A stretch of 42,111 bases of DNA from Actinomycetes bacterium (GCA_021809105.1 JAKBAM010000020.1:1-42111), one strand, 5' to 3'; counted from the first letter of the stretch, positions 17,440-25,515 are shown. The notes: a model not told the origin generated them from the sequence alone. A program made the numbers and translations.

Positions 17440-19344
17440 TCAGCTGATACCTATCACCGGTGCGGGGACAGAGCTGGCCGCAGCCGAGCCCTCGAACGGG
17501 GCATCCCCGAAAGCGAACACACCTCCATCGCTGGCAACCAGCCAGTAGCCACCGCCATCGGATGTGGACTCGATCCCGACGATGGGCCGGTTGAGCGTCA
17601 TGTTGCCGGTCGAACCGTAGAAAGCGGCGTCCCCGAAATCGAAGATCCCCCCATCGGACGCCACCAGCCAATAGCCGCCCCCATCAGGCGTCGCCGCCAT
17701 ACCGACAATCGGCTTGTTGAGATGGACGTTGCCGGTCGAACCGTAGAAAGCGGCGTCCCCGAAATCGAAGATCCCCCCATCGGACGCCACCAGCCAATAG
17801 CCGCCCCCATCAGGCGTCGCCGCCATACCGACAATCGGCTTGTTGAGATGGACGTTGCCGGTCGAACCGTAGAAAGCGGCGCTCCCGAAATCGAAGATCC
17901 CCCCATCGGACGCTGCCATCCAGTAGCCCGTGTGGTCGCGCTTGCCAGCGACGGCCACGACAGGCTTGTTGAGCGCCTGGCCGGTCAAGCCCCCCAAGTA
18001 AGGGCTGGCGCCGAAGGCGTAGACGCTGCCGTCGGCCCCGGCGATGTCGTACCCGCCGTAGGGCCCGGCTGACCGGGCCAGCTGCACTGCGTGGCCGGCG
18101 TTGAGAACCCCGCCGTCGATCCCGCGGCCGCCCTCAGGACTGGCGGTCTCGCGCAGGATGGACGTCACCTGCGCAGCGGTAAGGGCCGGGTTGGCGGCAA
18201 AGACGAGTGCCGCCGCCGCCGCCACGTGCGGGGCGGACATCGACGTGCCGGTTAGCGTGTCGTAGCCTCCGTTGTTCCACGTAGACACGATCCCCTCACC
18301 GGGGGCGGAGATGTTGGCGGCGGCCCCGTACTCGGAGAAGGTCGAGGTGTTGTCGGACCCGTCGACCGACGCCACCGACAAGACCCCGGGGTAACCCGCC
18401 GGGTAGGTGGCCTCGGTAGAGCTGTCGTTGCCGGCAGCTGCGACCACCACCACGTTGTGAGCCAGCGCAAATTGCACAGCAGCCTGGGTGTCGGGGTCCG
18501 GGCCGCAGTTCTGAGGCAGCACGCTGCAGGCGTCGTTGCCGAGCGACATGTTGATGACCCGGGCGCCGGCGGCCACTGCGTCGTAGATGCCGGTTGCCAG
18601 GTCGGCCGTGGTGCCCGAGCCCGTGCTGTCGAGGACCTTGAAGGTCTCAGCCCTGGTCTGCCATCCGAGGCTGGCCACGCCCGACCCGTTGTTCGTGGCC
18701 GCGGCGATGGTGCCGGTGACGTGGGTGCCGTGCCCGTTGTCGTCAGTGTTGGGGCCAGAGATACCGGCGCACGTCGGGTCGTCCTGAGCGCAGATCACCG
18801 GCCCGACGATGACCTTGCCGATCAGGTCCGGATGGTTGCCGTCCACGCCCGTATCCAAGACGGCGACGAGCGGGGCGTTGGCGCCGGTCGTCACAGCCCA
18901 CGCCCCCGGGGCGTTGACCTGGTTCAGATCCGACTGGGTGACAAGTACCGGAAGGCCAGTGTCGGCCGAGGTGGCCACACACGACGAGACATAGCAGGGA
19001 TCGTTGGGTAGGGCCGTCGAGTGCACCGTGCGCACCTGGGACGCGTACTCGACACCCGGTGCGGACTGCAGGCGCGACAGCGTCGCCGCCACCTCGCCCT
19101 CCGGGACCTGGAAGCTGTAGCGGTCGGCAATCATCCCGCGGGGCGTCGATCCGGGAAGCCCGGCGAGGAGAGACGAGGCGTGCACCGCGGCGCCGCCGGA
19201 GAGCTTGACCACCAACTGGACCTCGGGGACAGCGACCGGCGTGGCGCCGGCCGTGTCGGTCGTCGCGAACGTGGCGACCAGCGCGAGCGCCGTAGCAGTC
19301 ACGGCGGCCCACCTCCTGCTTGTCGCCGTTGGGACTCGCTGCAC
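17440..19344 (-). CDS. Secreted subtilisin-like (S8) protease with C-terminal YWLVASDGG repeats
   Basis: 634 residues. GTG at 19344 is chosen because GAGGGG lies 8 bases upstream; an ATG at 19455 would add 37 residues without a ribosome site. The order is: signal peptide (RRWAAVTATALALVATFATT), an I9-like propeptide region (PEVQLVVKLSGG to RTVHSTALPNDP), then the S8 domain with the triad Asp164 (VAVLDTGVDGNHPDL), His205 (DNGHGTHVTGTIAAA) and Ser368 (LTGTSMSAPHVAAAAALV), and oxyanion Asn306 (VAAAGNDSS). Several Cys pairs suggest disulphides. The last 200 residues are five repeat modules, two of which are encoded by identical 126-base units. It is secreted and may mature or degrade surface proteins. 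Confidence 0.93.
   Translation of the reverse strand: MQRVPTATSRRWAAVTATALALVATFATTDTAGATPVAVPEVQLVVKLSGGAAVHASSLLAGLPGSTPRGMIADRYSFQVPEGEVAATLSRLQSAPGVEYASQVRTVHSTALPNDPCYVSSCVATSADTGLPVLVTQSDLNQVNAPGAWAVTTGANAPLVAVLDTGVDGNHPDLIGKVIVGPVICAQDDPTCAGISGPNTDDNGHGTHVTGTIAAATNNGSGVASLGWQTRAETFKVLDSTGSGTTADLATGIYDAVAAGARVINMSLGNDACSVLPQNCGPDPDTQAAVQFALAHNVVVVAAAGNDSSTEATYPAGYPGVLSVASVDGSDNTSTFSEYGAAANISAPGEGIVSTWNNGGYDTLTGTSMSAPHVAAAAALVFAANPALTAAQVTSILRETASPEGGRGIDGGVLNAGHAVQLARSAGPYGGYDIAGADGSVYAFGASPYLGGLTGQALNKPVVAVAGKRDHTGYWMAASDGGIFDFGSAAFYGSTGNVHLNKPIVGMAATPDGGGYWLVASDGGIFDFGDAAFYGSTGNVHLNKPIVGMAATPDGGGYWLVASDGGIFDFGDAAFYGSTGNMTLNRPIVGIESTSDGGGYWLVASDGGVFAFGDAPFEGSAAASSVPAPVIGIS
17446..18066 (-). 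repeat. Five YWLVASDGG-type modules in the S8 protease; identical 126-base tandem units
   Basis: Five units end the protein. The DNA from 17602 to 17727 and from 17728 to 17853 reads as two identical 126-base units (42 codons), with a third, slightly diverged copy from 17854. This is much closer than protein-level selection requires and points to recent duplication or gene conversion. Confidence 0.9.
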
Positions 19345-19475
19345 CCGCACATCCCCTCTTCGGGCCGTGCCGCCGCGCTGGCGGCGGGCGGCGCGACCGG
19401 TGCGCCACCGGAAGAGTATGGCCTCCCACCGGCCGCCCTTGGGTTCATCCGGCACTTAGGGCGCATGAAGTAACC

Positions 19476-19521
19476 CGGCGGGGCGCCGGTGATCCGGGAG
19501 CGGCGGGGCGCCGGTGATCCG
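19476..19521. repeat. 21-base direct repeat upstream of clpP
   Basis: A GC-rich unit beginning CGGCGGGGCGCC and ending GGTGATCCG occurs at 19476-19496 and 19501-19521 (period 25), in the spacer between the divergent protease and clpP genes. Confidence 0.7.
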
Positions 19522-19532
19522 AGGGCGGCGGG

Positions 19533-19538
19533 TAGTCT
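19533..19538 (+). promoter_or_regulatory. Candidate -10 box (TAGTCT), clpP
   Basis: TAGTCT is followed by 6 bases (CCGCCC) and then ATG at 19545, with no Shine-Dalgarno; leaderless spacing. Confidence 0.45.
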
Positions 19539-19544
19539 CCGCCC

Positions 19545-20159
19545 ATGCCTGATCAGCAGATCTCCGTCCCCGTCGCCCAGATGCAGGGCTCCGACCGGTC
19601 CCTTGACATCTACGGCCGGCTCCTCCGCGAGCGGATCGTCTTCCTCGGCACCCAGGTGGACGACACGAGCGCCAACCTGATCTGCGCCCAGCTCCTGCTC
19701 CTCGCCGCCGAGGACAACAAGAAGGACATAAGCCTCTACATAAATTCGCCGGGCGGGTCAGTGACCGCCGGCTTGGCCATCTACGACACGATGCAGTTCG
19801 TCCCCTGCGACGTCTCCACGGTATGCATGGGCCTGGCGGCATCCATGGGACAGTTCCTCCTGTGCGCAGGCGAGCCCGGCAAGCGCTTCGCCCTCCCCCA
19901 CTCCAGGATTCTCATGCATCAGCCGTCCGGTCAGGCGCAGGGCCAGGCAGCAGATATCGCCATCCAGGCCGAGCAGATCATCTACCTGAAGAAGATGATG
20001 GCCGAGCGCATCGCCCTCCACACAGGCCAACCCGTCGAGCGCATCGAAGCCGATTCCGACCGGGACCGCTGGTTCACCGCCGAGGAGGCTAAGGCGTATG
20101 GCTTCATCGACGCCGTGATCGAGAAGGCGCCCGATGTCACCGAGCCGGCCAGCGCCTGA
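19545..20159 (+). CDS. clpP: ATP-dependent Clp protease proteolytic subunit
   Basis: 204 residues, the usual length. The catalytic triad is Ser100 ([10 protein letters not shown]), His125 (ILMHQPSGQ) and Asp174 ([10 protein letters not shown]), each exactly three positions after the E. coli numbers 97, 122 and 171. [21 protein letters not shown] and the C-terminal [13 protein letters not shown] are also family standard. It forms the barrel-shaped peptidase of the cytosolic Clp machine and needs ClpX or ClpC; neither is adjacent, nor is the second clpP that Actinobacteria often carry in tandem. The stop codon lies inside a strong hairpin. Confidence 0.97.
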   Translation: MPDQQISVPVAQMQGSDRSLDIYGRLLRERIVFLGTQVDDTSANLICAQLLLLAAEDNKKDISLYINSPGGSVTAGLAIYDTMQFVPCDVSTVCMGLAASMGQFLLCAGEPGKRFALPHSRILMHQPSGQAQGQAADIAIQAEQIIYLKKMMAERIALHTGQPVERIEADSDRDRWFTAEEAKAYGFIDAVIEKAPDVTEPASA

Positions 20160-20214
20160 GCCTTCGGCGCCTGAGCAGCCTGCGCCGAAGGCTCAGGCTG
20201 CGCCCTGCGCAGCC
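20156..20214 (+). terminator. Double hairpin at the clpP stop
   Basis: Arms of 15 bases (20156-20170 and 20182-20196, CTGAGCCTTCGGCGC and its exact complement) enclose an 11-base loop and include the clpP stop codon. A second stem follows at once: GGCTGCGC-CCT-GCGCAGCC (20196-20214). There is no U-tract, as is common in GC-rich Actinobacteria. It could end both clpP and the convergent gene. Confidence 0.7.
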
Positions 20215-20406
20215 CCCGGCACGCCAAGGGTCGTTCCCTGCGCGTTTTGTGTGAACAGCTAGCCGAAAGCGCGCAAAGATCACGCCCCGCCCCACCCACC
20301 GCCAGCGAGGCGCCGGGGCAGCGCCGGCGCACCACCACCCCCGCCGGCGCACTGACCCCACCCACCGCCAGCGCCAGCCAAGAGCGGGCCCGGGGCAGCG
20401 CCAGCG
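20215..20406. repeat. Intergenic spacer with an 18-base direct repeat
   Basis: About 190 bases between convergent genes. CCCCACCCACCGCCAGCG occurs at 20290-20307 and 20356-20373, and GGGGCAGCGCC follows each copy at a distance (near 20315 and 20392), so the segment looks like an old imperfect duplication. No coding potential was accepted. Confidence 0.6.
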
Positions 20407-21981
20407 CTAGCCCACCGGCTCCGTGGGGCAGCCGTAGAGGTCGACCGAGTCCCTGGCCAGCTCGTGGTAGGAGGGTCCGGCGATCACCTGGCGGATCCCC
20501 CGGAGGAACTGAGGGTCGCTCCATGCCCACAGCTTCGAGGGATGGGTGTCGACGTCGGTGGGCTCGTTGTTCCAGCACCACGCCGAGCGCAACGTCGCCC
20601 CCTGGACCTCCACGAACAGCGACCACACGAGGGCCAATCCGACTAGGGCCGCCACGACCGTCCGTCCCCGGGTCGGCCTTCCTTTCGGGCCGCTTCGCGT
20701 AGGGCTCCCACCCCCCCGCGCGACGTGGGCGCCGTGGGCCGCACGGGCGCCGTGGGCTGCACGGGCGCCGCGGGCCCCCTTGCGCTCGCCGACGGTGGCG
20801 ACTCCGGCCAGCCAGTCGACGGCTGGGAGCGCCAGCAGAGTCAGGATCGGAAGCATGTCGGTGAACAGCCGGGGCCCGTAGGTGTCCCCCGCCCACCAGT
20901 GCTTGAACGCCGAGATGACGATCCAGTGGGCTACAGGTATGGCCGCCAGGGCGATCCAGAAACCGTCCAGTGCGCGTTGCCGGCGACGTAGCGCGATCCC
21001 GGCAGCTGACATCAATACGAGAGGGCAGAACAGCAGCAGCCCCCTAGACGGGCTGATCAGGTTCCCGGCCAGGGCGGTCGCCATCGTCCTCGTCACGGCG
21101 AACCCTTGACCTTCGGTGAAGTACGGCGTCAGTACCTGCCGGTAGGCGACCAGGTCGACGGCAACGAGGATCGCGATGGGCACTGCCCCGCCGGCGACGA
21201 CACGAAGCGCCTGGCGGGGGTGGGCCAGCAGCACCCAGAGACCGAGGATGGCGACGACCAGTGCGTCGGTGGGGCGCATCATGTAGGAGAAGCCGAGCGC
21301 CAGCCCCATGCCGGTCCAGCCCGGCAGCCCGTCTCGCGCCCTGAGAGCGCAGAGCAGGGCGATGCTCAGGCAGAGGATCGAGGGCCCGTGCTGCCAGAGC
21401 GAGCGGCTGGCCGTCGACCAGGCTGGCGTGGCGAACGCGAAGACCAGTGCCACTCCTGTGGCCCACCGGGAGCGACGGCCCGGCGGCATGACGGTGAGTC
21501 CTCGCATGGCGACGAAGTAGACGACGACGGTCGTGGCCGCCACCACCGCCGACATCGAGACCACCTGCAGGGGCCAGTCGTGGGTCGAGTTGACCATGGC
21601 GATGCTGCCCTCGCCGATCCCGAGCTTGTGAAGCACGTCGTAGGCGAAGACCCACGGCACTGCGAACAGCGAGTCTGCCCAGGGGAACAGCGGGTAGACG
21701 TGGTGACCGACCGGGGTCAGCCCGTAGTAGTGGGTTCGGGGAAAGATCGAGCGGAAGTAGTCGAGGCCGATGCTGTGGAAGTGGACCATGGAGACGGCGA
21801 CCGCAACCGCCCGCATCGAGTCCGCGGTCATCCCGAGTGGCGACGCCTCGTCGACGGCGAAGACGGCGAAGAGCAGCATCACTGCTGTGATCCACGTCCT
21901 GCGGCGGCTGACCCGCTCGACCGGGTCGGCGCCCGCCTCCGGGCGTCTCGAACCCACCTGTGCAATGCCGGCATCGTTCAT
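20407..21981 (-). CDS. Polytopic membrane protein, probable GT-C type glycosyltransferase
   Basis: 524 residues from ATG 21981. After a 30-residue hydrophilic start there are about ten hydrophobic segments beginning with TWITAVMLLFAVFAV. The first extracytoplasmic loop carries SPLGMTADSMRAVAVAVSM and the HFHSIGLDYFRSIFP segment, the kind of acidic/aromatic loop seen in GT-C enzymes and dolichyl-mannose-like transferases, but I cannot place it in a named family. Near the C-terminus there is a basic Ala/Gly/His/Arg insert (about residues 410-450: GARGARAAHGARAAHGAHVA) from a short DNA tandem repeat, then a last helix and a Cys-containing outside domain. It is divergent from the GT4 gene at 22057. 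The upstream open frame past this ATG overlaps that gene and is not used. Confidence 0.7.
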   Translation of the reverse strand: MNDAGIAQVGSRRPEAGADPVERVSRRRTWITAVMLLFAVFAVDEASPLGMTADSMRAVAVAVSMVHFHSIGLDYFRSIFPRTHYYGLTPVGHHVYPLFPWADSLFAVPWVFAYDVLHKLGIGEGSIAMVNSTHDWPLQVVSMSAVVAATTVVVYFVAMRGLTVMPPGRRSRWATGVALVFAFATPAWSTASRSLWQHGPSILCLSIALLCALRARDGLPGWTGMGLALGFSYMMRPTDALVVAILGLWVLLAHPRQALRVVAGGAVPIAILVAVDLVAYRQVLTPYFTEGQGFAVTRTMATALAGNLISPSRGLLLFCPLVLMSAAGIALRRRQRALDGFWIALAAIPVAHWIVISAFKHWWAGDTYGPRLFTDMLPILTLLALPAVDWLAGVATVGERKGARGARAAHGARAAHGAHVARGGGSPTRSGPKGRPTRGRTVVAALVGLALVWSLFVEVQGATLRSAWCWNNEPTDVDTHPSKLWAWSDPQFLRGIRQVIAGPSYHELARDSVDLYGCPTEPVG

Positions 21982-22042
21982 CGCTTGGACCGGGACGATA
22001 GCCGACCGACCTCGGGCGCTCCGGGTCGCTGCCGGCGTCCTG

Positions 22043-22048
22043 TAGGGT
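22043..22048 (+). promoter_or_regulatory. Candidate -10 box (TAGGGT), GT4 gene
   Basis: TAGGGT is followed by 8 bases and then GTG at 22057. On the other strand TATCGT (21995-22000) lies 13 bases before the ATG at 21981, so the 75-base spacer can serve both genes. Confidence 0.4.
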
Positions 22049-22056
22049 CCGACCCC

Positions 22057-23232
22057 GTGGTTGGCCGGCTTGCGATCGTGCCCCCTCGGTTCGGCGACAC
22101 GGTCGTGGGCGGTTCGGAGGCGGTGTCGAGGGAGACGGCATACGGGCTGGCGGCCCGGGGATGGGACGTGGAGGTCCTGACCACGACCGCGCTGGACCAC
22201 TACCGCTGGGGGAACGACCTGCCGGAAGGGCGGGAGGAGATACGCGGCCTTCCGGTACAGCGCTTCCGCATGGTCCACCACGGCGGGCGGGCGGGTATGC
22301 GGGCCCAGTTGGAGATGCAAGACGGCATCGTGCCCAGCCTCGACGCTCAGATCACCTGGATGAGCTGGCGCTTCCAGGTGCCCGGCCTATACCACCACCT
22401 GTTACGCCACACCGACCGCTACGACGCGGTGATCTTCTCGCCCTACATGTTCTGGACCACGACGGTGTGCATGCCCGCAGTGGCCGAGAAGGCCGTCGTA
22501 GTGCCCTGCCTGCATGACGAGGTCTATGCCCGCCTCGACGTCGTGCGCCCGGTGCTCGCCGACCCGGCGTCGGTGTGGTTCCTGTCCGAGCCCGAGCACC
22601 TCCTGGCCCACCGCCTCGGGCCGGTCGCATCCCGCCACACGATCACTGGTTCGGGGGTGGAGGTACCGGATGGCTACGACCCCGAGGGTTTTATCGCCCG
22701 CCACGGGTTGGTGCGCCCCTTCCTCCTCTACGCCGGCCGCCGGGAGGTCGACAAGGGTTGGAATGACCTGGTCGACATGTTTGCGCTGGCGGTCCGGGAG
22801 CAAGCTTTGGACATGGATCTGGTGACTTTCGGCGTCGGCGCCGTCGACCCGCCCCCCGAGATCGCCGGCCGGGTCATCGACCTGGGCTTCCTTCCCGACG
22901 AGGAGCGCGACAGCGCGTTCGCGGCGGCCACCGCCTACGCCCAGCCCAGTCGCATGGAGAGCTTCTCCCGGACGGTGATGGAGTCGTGGCTGGCTGGGAC
23001 TCCGGTGCTGTGCGTGGCCGGTAGCGAGGTGGTGGCCTGGCACTGCGAGCGTTCCGGTGGCGGGAGGACCTTCGCCAACGGTCACGAGCTGGGCGAGGCA
23101 CTCAGGTGGGCTCTTGACGAACCCACGGCGGCTGCCGACATGGCCGAGGCGGGCCGGAGGTACGTCCTGGACAACTGCACGTGGCCGGTGGTCCTCGACC
23201 GGATGGAAGCGGATCTCCGTGGCTGGATCTGA
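22057..23232 (+). CDS. Glycosyltransferase, GT4-like (GT-B fold)
   Basis: 391 residues. The N-terminal Rossmann domain starts with VGRLAIVPPRFGDTVVGGSE, the usual glycine-rich acceptor-side loop of GT4 enzymes, followed by AYGLAARGWDVEVLTT. The C-terminal domain has LYAGRREVDKGWNDLVDMF and the E-x7-E donor motif in SRMESFSRTVMESWLAG. It would move a sugar from a nucleotide donor to a growing lipid-linked or surface glycan, in the cytoplasm. GTG at 22057 is chosen because the protein begins with the first Rossmann strand; the long open frame upstream is antisense to the preceding gene. Sugar and acceptor are unknown. It overlaps the next gene by 14 bases. Confidence 0.9.
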   Translation: MVGRLAIVPPRFGDTVVGGSEAVSRETAYGLAARGWDVEVLTTTALDHYRWGNDLPEGREEIRGLPVQRFRMVHHGGRAGMRAQLEMQDGIVPSLDAQITWMSWRFQVPGLYHHLLRHTDRYDAVIFSPYMFWTTTVCMPAVAEKAVVVPCLHDEVYARLDVVRPVLADPASVWFLSEPEHLLAHRLGPVASRHTITGSGVEVPDGYDPEGFIARHGLVRPFLLYAGRREVDKGWNDLVDMFALAVREQALDMDLVTFGVGAVDPPPEIAGRVIDLGFLPDEERDSAFAAATAYAQPSRMESFSRTVMESWLAGTPVLCVAGSEVVAWHCERSGGGRTFANGHELGEALRWALDEPTAAADMAEAGRRYVLDNCTWPVVLDRMEADLRGWI

Positions 23233-23959
23233 GGGCCAGGAGCCTCTCGGGCCTGGGGCCGGCGAGCTTCTTGGCCCGCAGGTCCCTGGCACGACGACGT
23301 TGGTGTACGGGAGCTACCCCCCCGTGCCCGGCCTGGCCGCCAGGGTGACCCAATCGGAGGTCACCGCTGCGTGGGAGGCCGGAGAGGTCGTGACGGTGGT
23401 ATCGCCTCGCCCGAGCGCCGCCCACATGGCGCTGCGCATCAGCGGGCCGCTCAGCGGGCACCGGCTCAGGGACCTCCGGCGGGAGGTGGGCGCCGCCAGG
23501 TTGGTGTTCTGCGCCGAGCCGCAGGTACCGCTTTCCCTCGGTGGTCCCCGACTGCTCCGCCAGGTGCAGCATGCGCTCACTGTCCGCGCCTTGGCTAGGG
23601 CGTTCGCAGAGTTCGAGCACGTGACGCTGGCGGTAACCGGAGACCTGGGGGCGAGCAAGGCAGTGCTCGACCCGCTACGGCGCGCTGCCCAGGAGGTCCA
23701 CGACCAAATCGCCCCGGAGGTGCAAAACCGGGTCGGCGCCGATCGCTTGGCCCACCTCGGCCAGCCCGTCTCGCCTCTCGGGCCCGACGAGATGCTCTGG
23801 CAGGACCGGGTGCGCCGAGCCATCCGCATCGTGGCCCGACGGGTGTTGGGGAGCCGTGCGACGAGCATGGGAGCGCGCGCGGAGATAGCCGAAGCAGAGA
23901 TCCGGCGGGGCCTGCAGCGGGCAGCCCGCCGGCTGCGGGCGGGCGATCCCCGAGGCTGA
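23219..23959 (+). CDS. Unrecognised protein with a GT-B-like N-terminal half
   Basis: 246 residues from GTG 23219, which lies inside the end of the GT4 gene. After 20 Gly/Pro-rich residues the stretch TTLVYGSYPPVPGLAARVTQ, then WEAGEVVTVVSPRPSAAHMAL, looks like the first strand, loop and second strand of a GT4-type Rossmann domain (compare its neighbours). No donor domain or E-x7-E motif follows; the rest is helical and ends in a basic region (RIVARRVLGSRATSMG, RRGLQRAARRLRAG). It may be a half-glycosyltransferase that binds a partner, or a regulator of the adjacent enzyme. Function unknown; the reading frame and its overlap with the gene before make it a real gene. Confidence 0.65.
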   Translation: MAGSEGQEPLGPGAGELLGPQVPGTTTLVYGSYPPVPGLAARVTQSEVTAAWEAGEVVTVVSPRPSAAHMALRISGPLSGHRLRDLRREVGAARLVFCAEPQVPLSLGGPRLLRQVQHALTVRALARAFAEFEHVTLAVTGDLGASKAVLDPLRRAAQEVHDQIAPEVQNRVGADRLAHLGQPVSPLGPDEMLWQDRVRRAIRIVARRVLGSRATSMGARAEIAEAEIRRGLQRAARRLRAGDPRG

Positions 23960-24007
23960 CGGGTCACTCCGCTGGGCCGCCCCGAGGCTGACGGGTCACT
24001 CCGCTGG
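23948..24007. repeat. 28-base direct repeat carrying both stop codons of convergent genes
   Basis: A unit that begins CCCCGAGGCTGACGGGTC and ends ACTCCGCTGG occurs at 23948-23975 and 23980-24007. The first copy supplies the stop of the plus-strand gene (23957-23959); the second supplies the stop of the minus-strand glycosyltransferase (23996-23998). Confidence 0.85.
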
Positions 24008-25261
24008 ACTGCCCTCCCAGGTGTTGTCGGCCCCGGCCCAGCGGTCCCACACCGCCGCCGGAGCGACCTGGCGCTGCGGTGCCATTGCCCAACGGGAGCG
24101 GAGCGCCCATGGAGCGGACCGCAGCACCCCGCGCCGGACGCCGTCTAGCGGGCCGCCCCCCATCCGGCGGCGCAGCTCGGCTGCGGCCACGGCAGCCGGG
24201 GCGTTGCGCAGCAGGCAGAGGCTCCGGTTGCGTTCCGCCAGGTAGCGCACCCGGGGTGAGGTCGCGCCGCCACTAGTCGCCGACACGCGGTGCTCCACGG
24301 TTGCGGAGGGGTCGTAGAGCACCCGCCGGCCGAGGAGGCGGGCGCGCCAGCTCCAGTCGCCGTCCTCGTAGTAGGCGAAGAACTGGTCGGCGAGCGGTCC
24401 CACGGCCGCGAAGGTCTCGGCCCGGGCGACCATCGCCGTACCGCTGGCGAAGAAGCATTCGCGGGGATGGTCGAAGCGCCCGTCGTCAGGTGTCTCCGAC
24501 CCGAAGTCGCCGAGGATGCCGTCGGGCCGCAGGTAGGAGCCGGCCTTGTTGATCAGGCGGCTGGCCGTCCCGCCGGCGATGAGGCGACCGTTGACCTCCA
24601 GCTCCTCGTCGGCCCCGGGCCCCCCGACCGGCACGTAGAACGAGGCGCCCGGCACGCTCCAGCGCCAGCGGCCGCTGTCGTCGCTCTCGAGGCGATGGAT
24701 TCCGCCGCCGGCGAGGCGCTCGAGCACGTCGTGGCCGCCGACAGTTGCCGTACGCACCTGCGTTCCGAGGCGTCGGGGGTCGCCCGGGGCCTCGGTGGCG
24801 GCGCCCCCGAGGCGCACCTGGCGGTACCACCCTGACATGAGGACCTTGGGCGCGACCGCAGCTACCGACGGGTCCTCCAGGGCGCTCGAGGCGGCCTCGA
24901 TCCAGCCAGGGCCGGCGACGGCGTCGTCGTTGAGCAGCGCGACCAACCGGCCCCGGGCGTGGCGCAAACCCAGGTTGACGCCCCCGCTGAAGCCGAGGTT
25001 GCGCTCGGAACGCAGCACCCGCGCGCCGGTGGGCCCGGCCAGCGCGGACGCCAGGCGGTCGTCGCTGCCGTTGTCGATGCAGAGCACGTCGGCGTCCTGG
25101 CCGAGCGCCGACTCCAAGCAGGGCACCAGCCACGCCCCCGGCCGGTAGGACAGCACGATGATGGTGGCCACCGGCCGGGGACCGCTGACTTCCCCGCCGA
25201 TCCGGCTCGTCAGCTCACCGCCGGGAAGCGCGCATCCAGGAGCTGCCTCAACGGGGCGCAT
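23996..25261 (-). CDS. Glycosyltransferase family 2 (GT-A fold)
   Basis: 421 residues. The GT2 domain starts at about residue 31: VATIIVLSYRPGAWLVPCLE, then VLCIDNGSDD, NLGFSGGVNLGLRHARG and the DxD-like ALLNDDAV. The late motif FFAYYEDGDWSWRARLLGR is characteristic of rhamnosyl- and galactofuranosyl-transferase-like GT2 enzymes. Between them, at about residues 140-250, is an insert (VRLGGAATEAPGDP to LINKAGSYLRPDG) that separates acceptor-side elements. It uses a nucleotide sugar in the cytoplasm. The first 30 residues are not conserved-looking, so the start is uncertain; ATG 25261 lies inside the preceding coiled-coil gene (14-base overlap), which implies coupled translation. Confidence 0.9.
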   Translation of the reverse strand: MRPVEAAPGCALPGGELTSRIGGEVSGPRPVATIIVLSYRPGAWLVPCLESALGQDADVLCIDNGSDDRLASALAGPTGARVLRSERNLGFSGGVNLGLRHARGRLVALLNDDAVAGPGWIEAASSALEDPSVAAVAPKVLMSGWYRQVRLGGAATEAPGDPRRLGTQVRTATVGGHDVLERLAGGGIHRLESDDSGRWRWSVPGASFYVPVGGPGADEELEVNGRLIAGGTASRLINKAGSYLRPDGILGDFGSETPDDGRFDHPRECFFASGTAMVARAETFAAVGPLADQFFAYYEDGDWSWRARLLGRRVLYDPSATVEHRVSATSGGATSPRVRYLAERNRSLCLLRNAPAAVAAAELRRRMGGGPLDGVRRGVLRSAPWALRSRWAMAPQRQVAPAAVWDRWAGADNTWEGSPAE

Positions 25262-25502
25262 CCAGGAGTGCCCGCATCCGTGACAGCTCCTCGGTTAGCG
25301 CGGTCACCTCCGCCGACAGCCGTGTCAAGGTGCGCCCGAATACTTCGGCCACGTCGTCTGCCGCGTCGCCGTGATCTCCGATGATGCGCCGCAGCGCGGC
25401 CACCTCGTCCCTGGTCACCTGCTCGGCGGCCGCCACTCGCTCGTCCACGATGCGACTGATCGGTGCGAGGAGTAGGCGCTCACGGGCCTGCCTGGCGTTC
25501 AC
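25248..25502 (-). CDS. Small coiled-coil protein linked to the GT2 gene
   Basis: 84 residues, no membrane segment. Nearly all of it is helical with heptad-like spacing: ISRIVDERVAAAEQVTRDEV, LRRIIGDHGDAADDVAEVFG, LTRLSAEVTALTEELSRMRA. It overlaps the downstream GT2 gene by 14 bases. The end of this protein resembles the end of the small protein encoded at 30523-30888 (LSAEV-x-ALxxxxxRxxx), which is also placed directly before a glycosyltransferase. GTG is the start; TAGTGT lies 7 bases upstream of it. I infer a docking or length-sensing partner for the transferase. It has no recognised family. Confidence 0.7.
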   Translation of the reverse strand: MNARQARERLLLAPISRIVDERVAAAEQVTRDEVAALRRIIGDHGDAADDVAEVFGRTLTRLSAEVTALTEELSRMRALLDAPR

Positions 25503-25509
25503 GGCCCCG

Positions 25510-25515
25510 ACACTA
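25510..25515 (-). promoter_or_regulatory. Candidate -10 box (TAGTGT), coiled-coil/GT2 operon
   Basis: On the minus strand TAGTGT is followed by 7 bases and then GTG at 25502, ideal leaderless spacing. The same hexamer precedes the small coiled-coil gene at 30888. Confidence 0.45.

Noticed and set aside
17266..18072. A 268-codon plus-strand open frame with its own protein repeats
   Set aside because: It is the antisense of the repeat modules in the S8 protease; its repetition is only the mirror of the 126-base units. Similar mirror frames occur at 15336-16241 and 32008-33189.
21106..22056. A long in-frame 5' extension of the GT4 gene at 22057
   Set aside because: It lies antisense to the GT-C-like gene, has the skewed composition of a shadow frame, and the GT-B fold begins right at GTG 22057.
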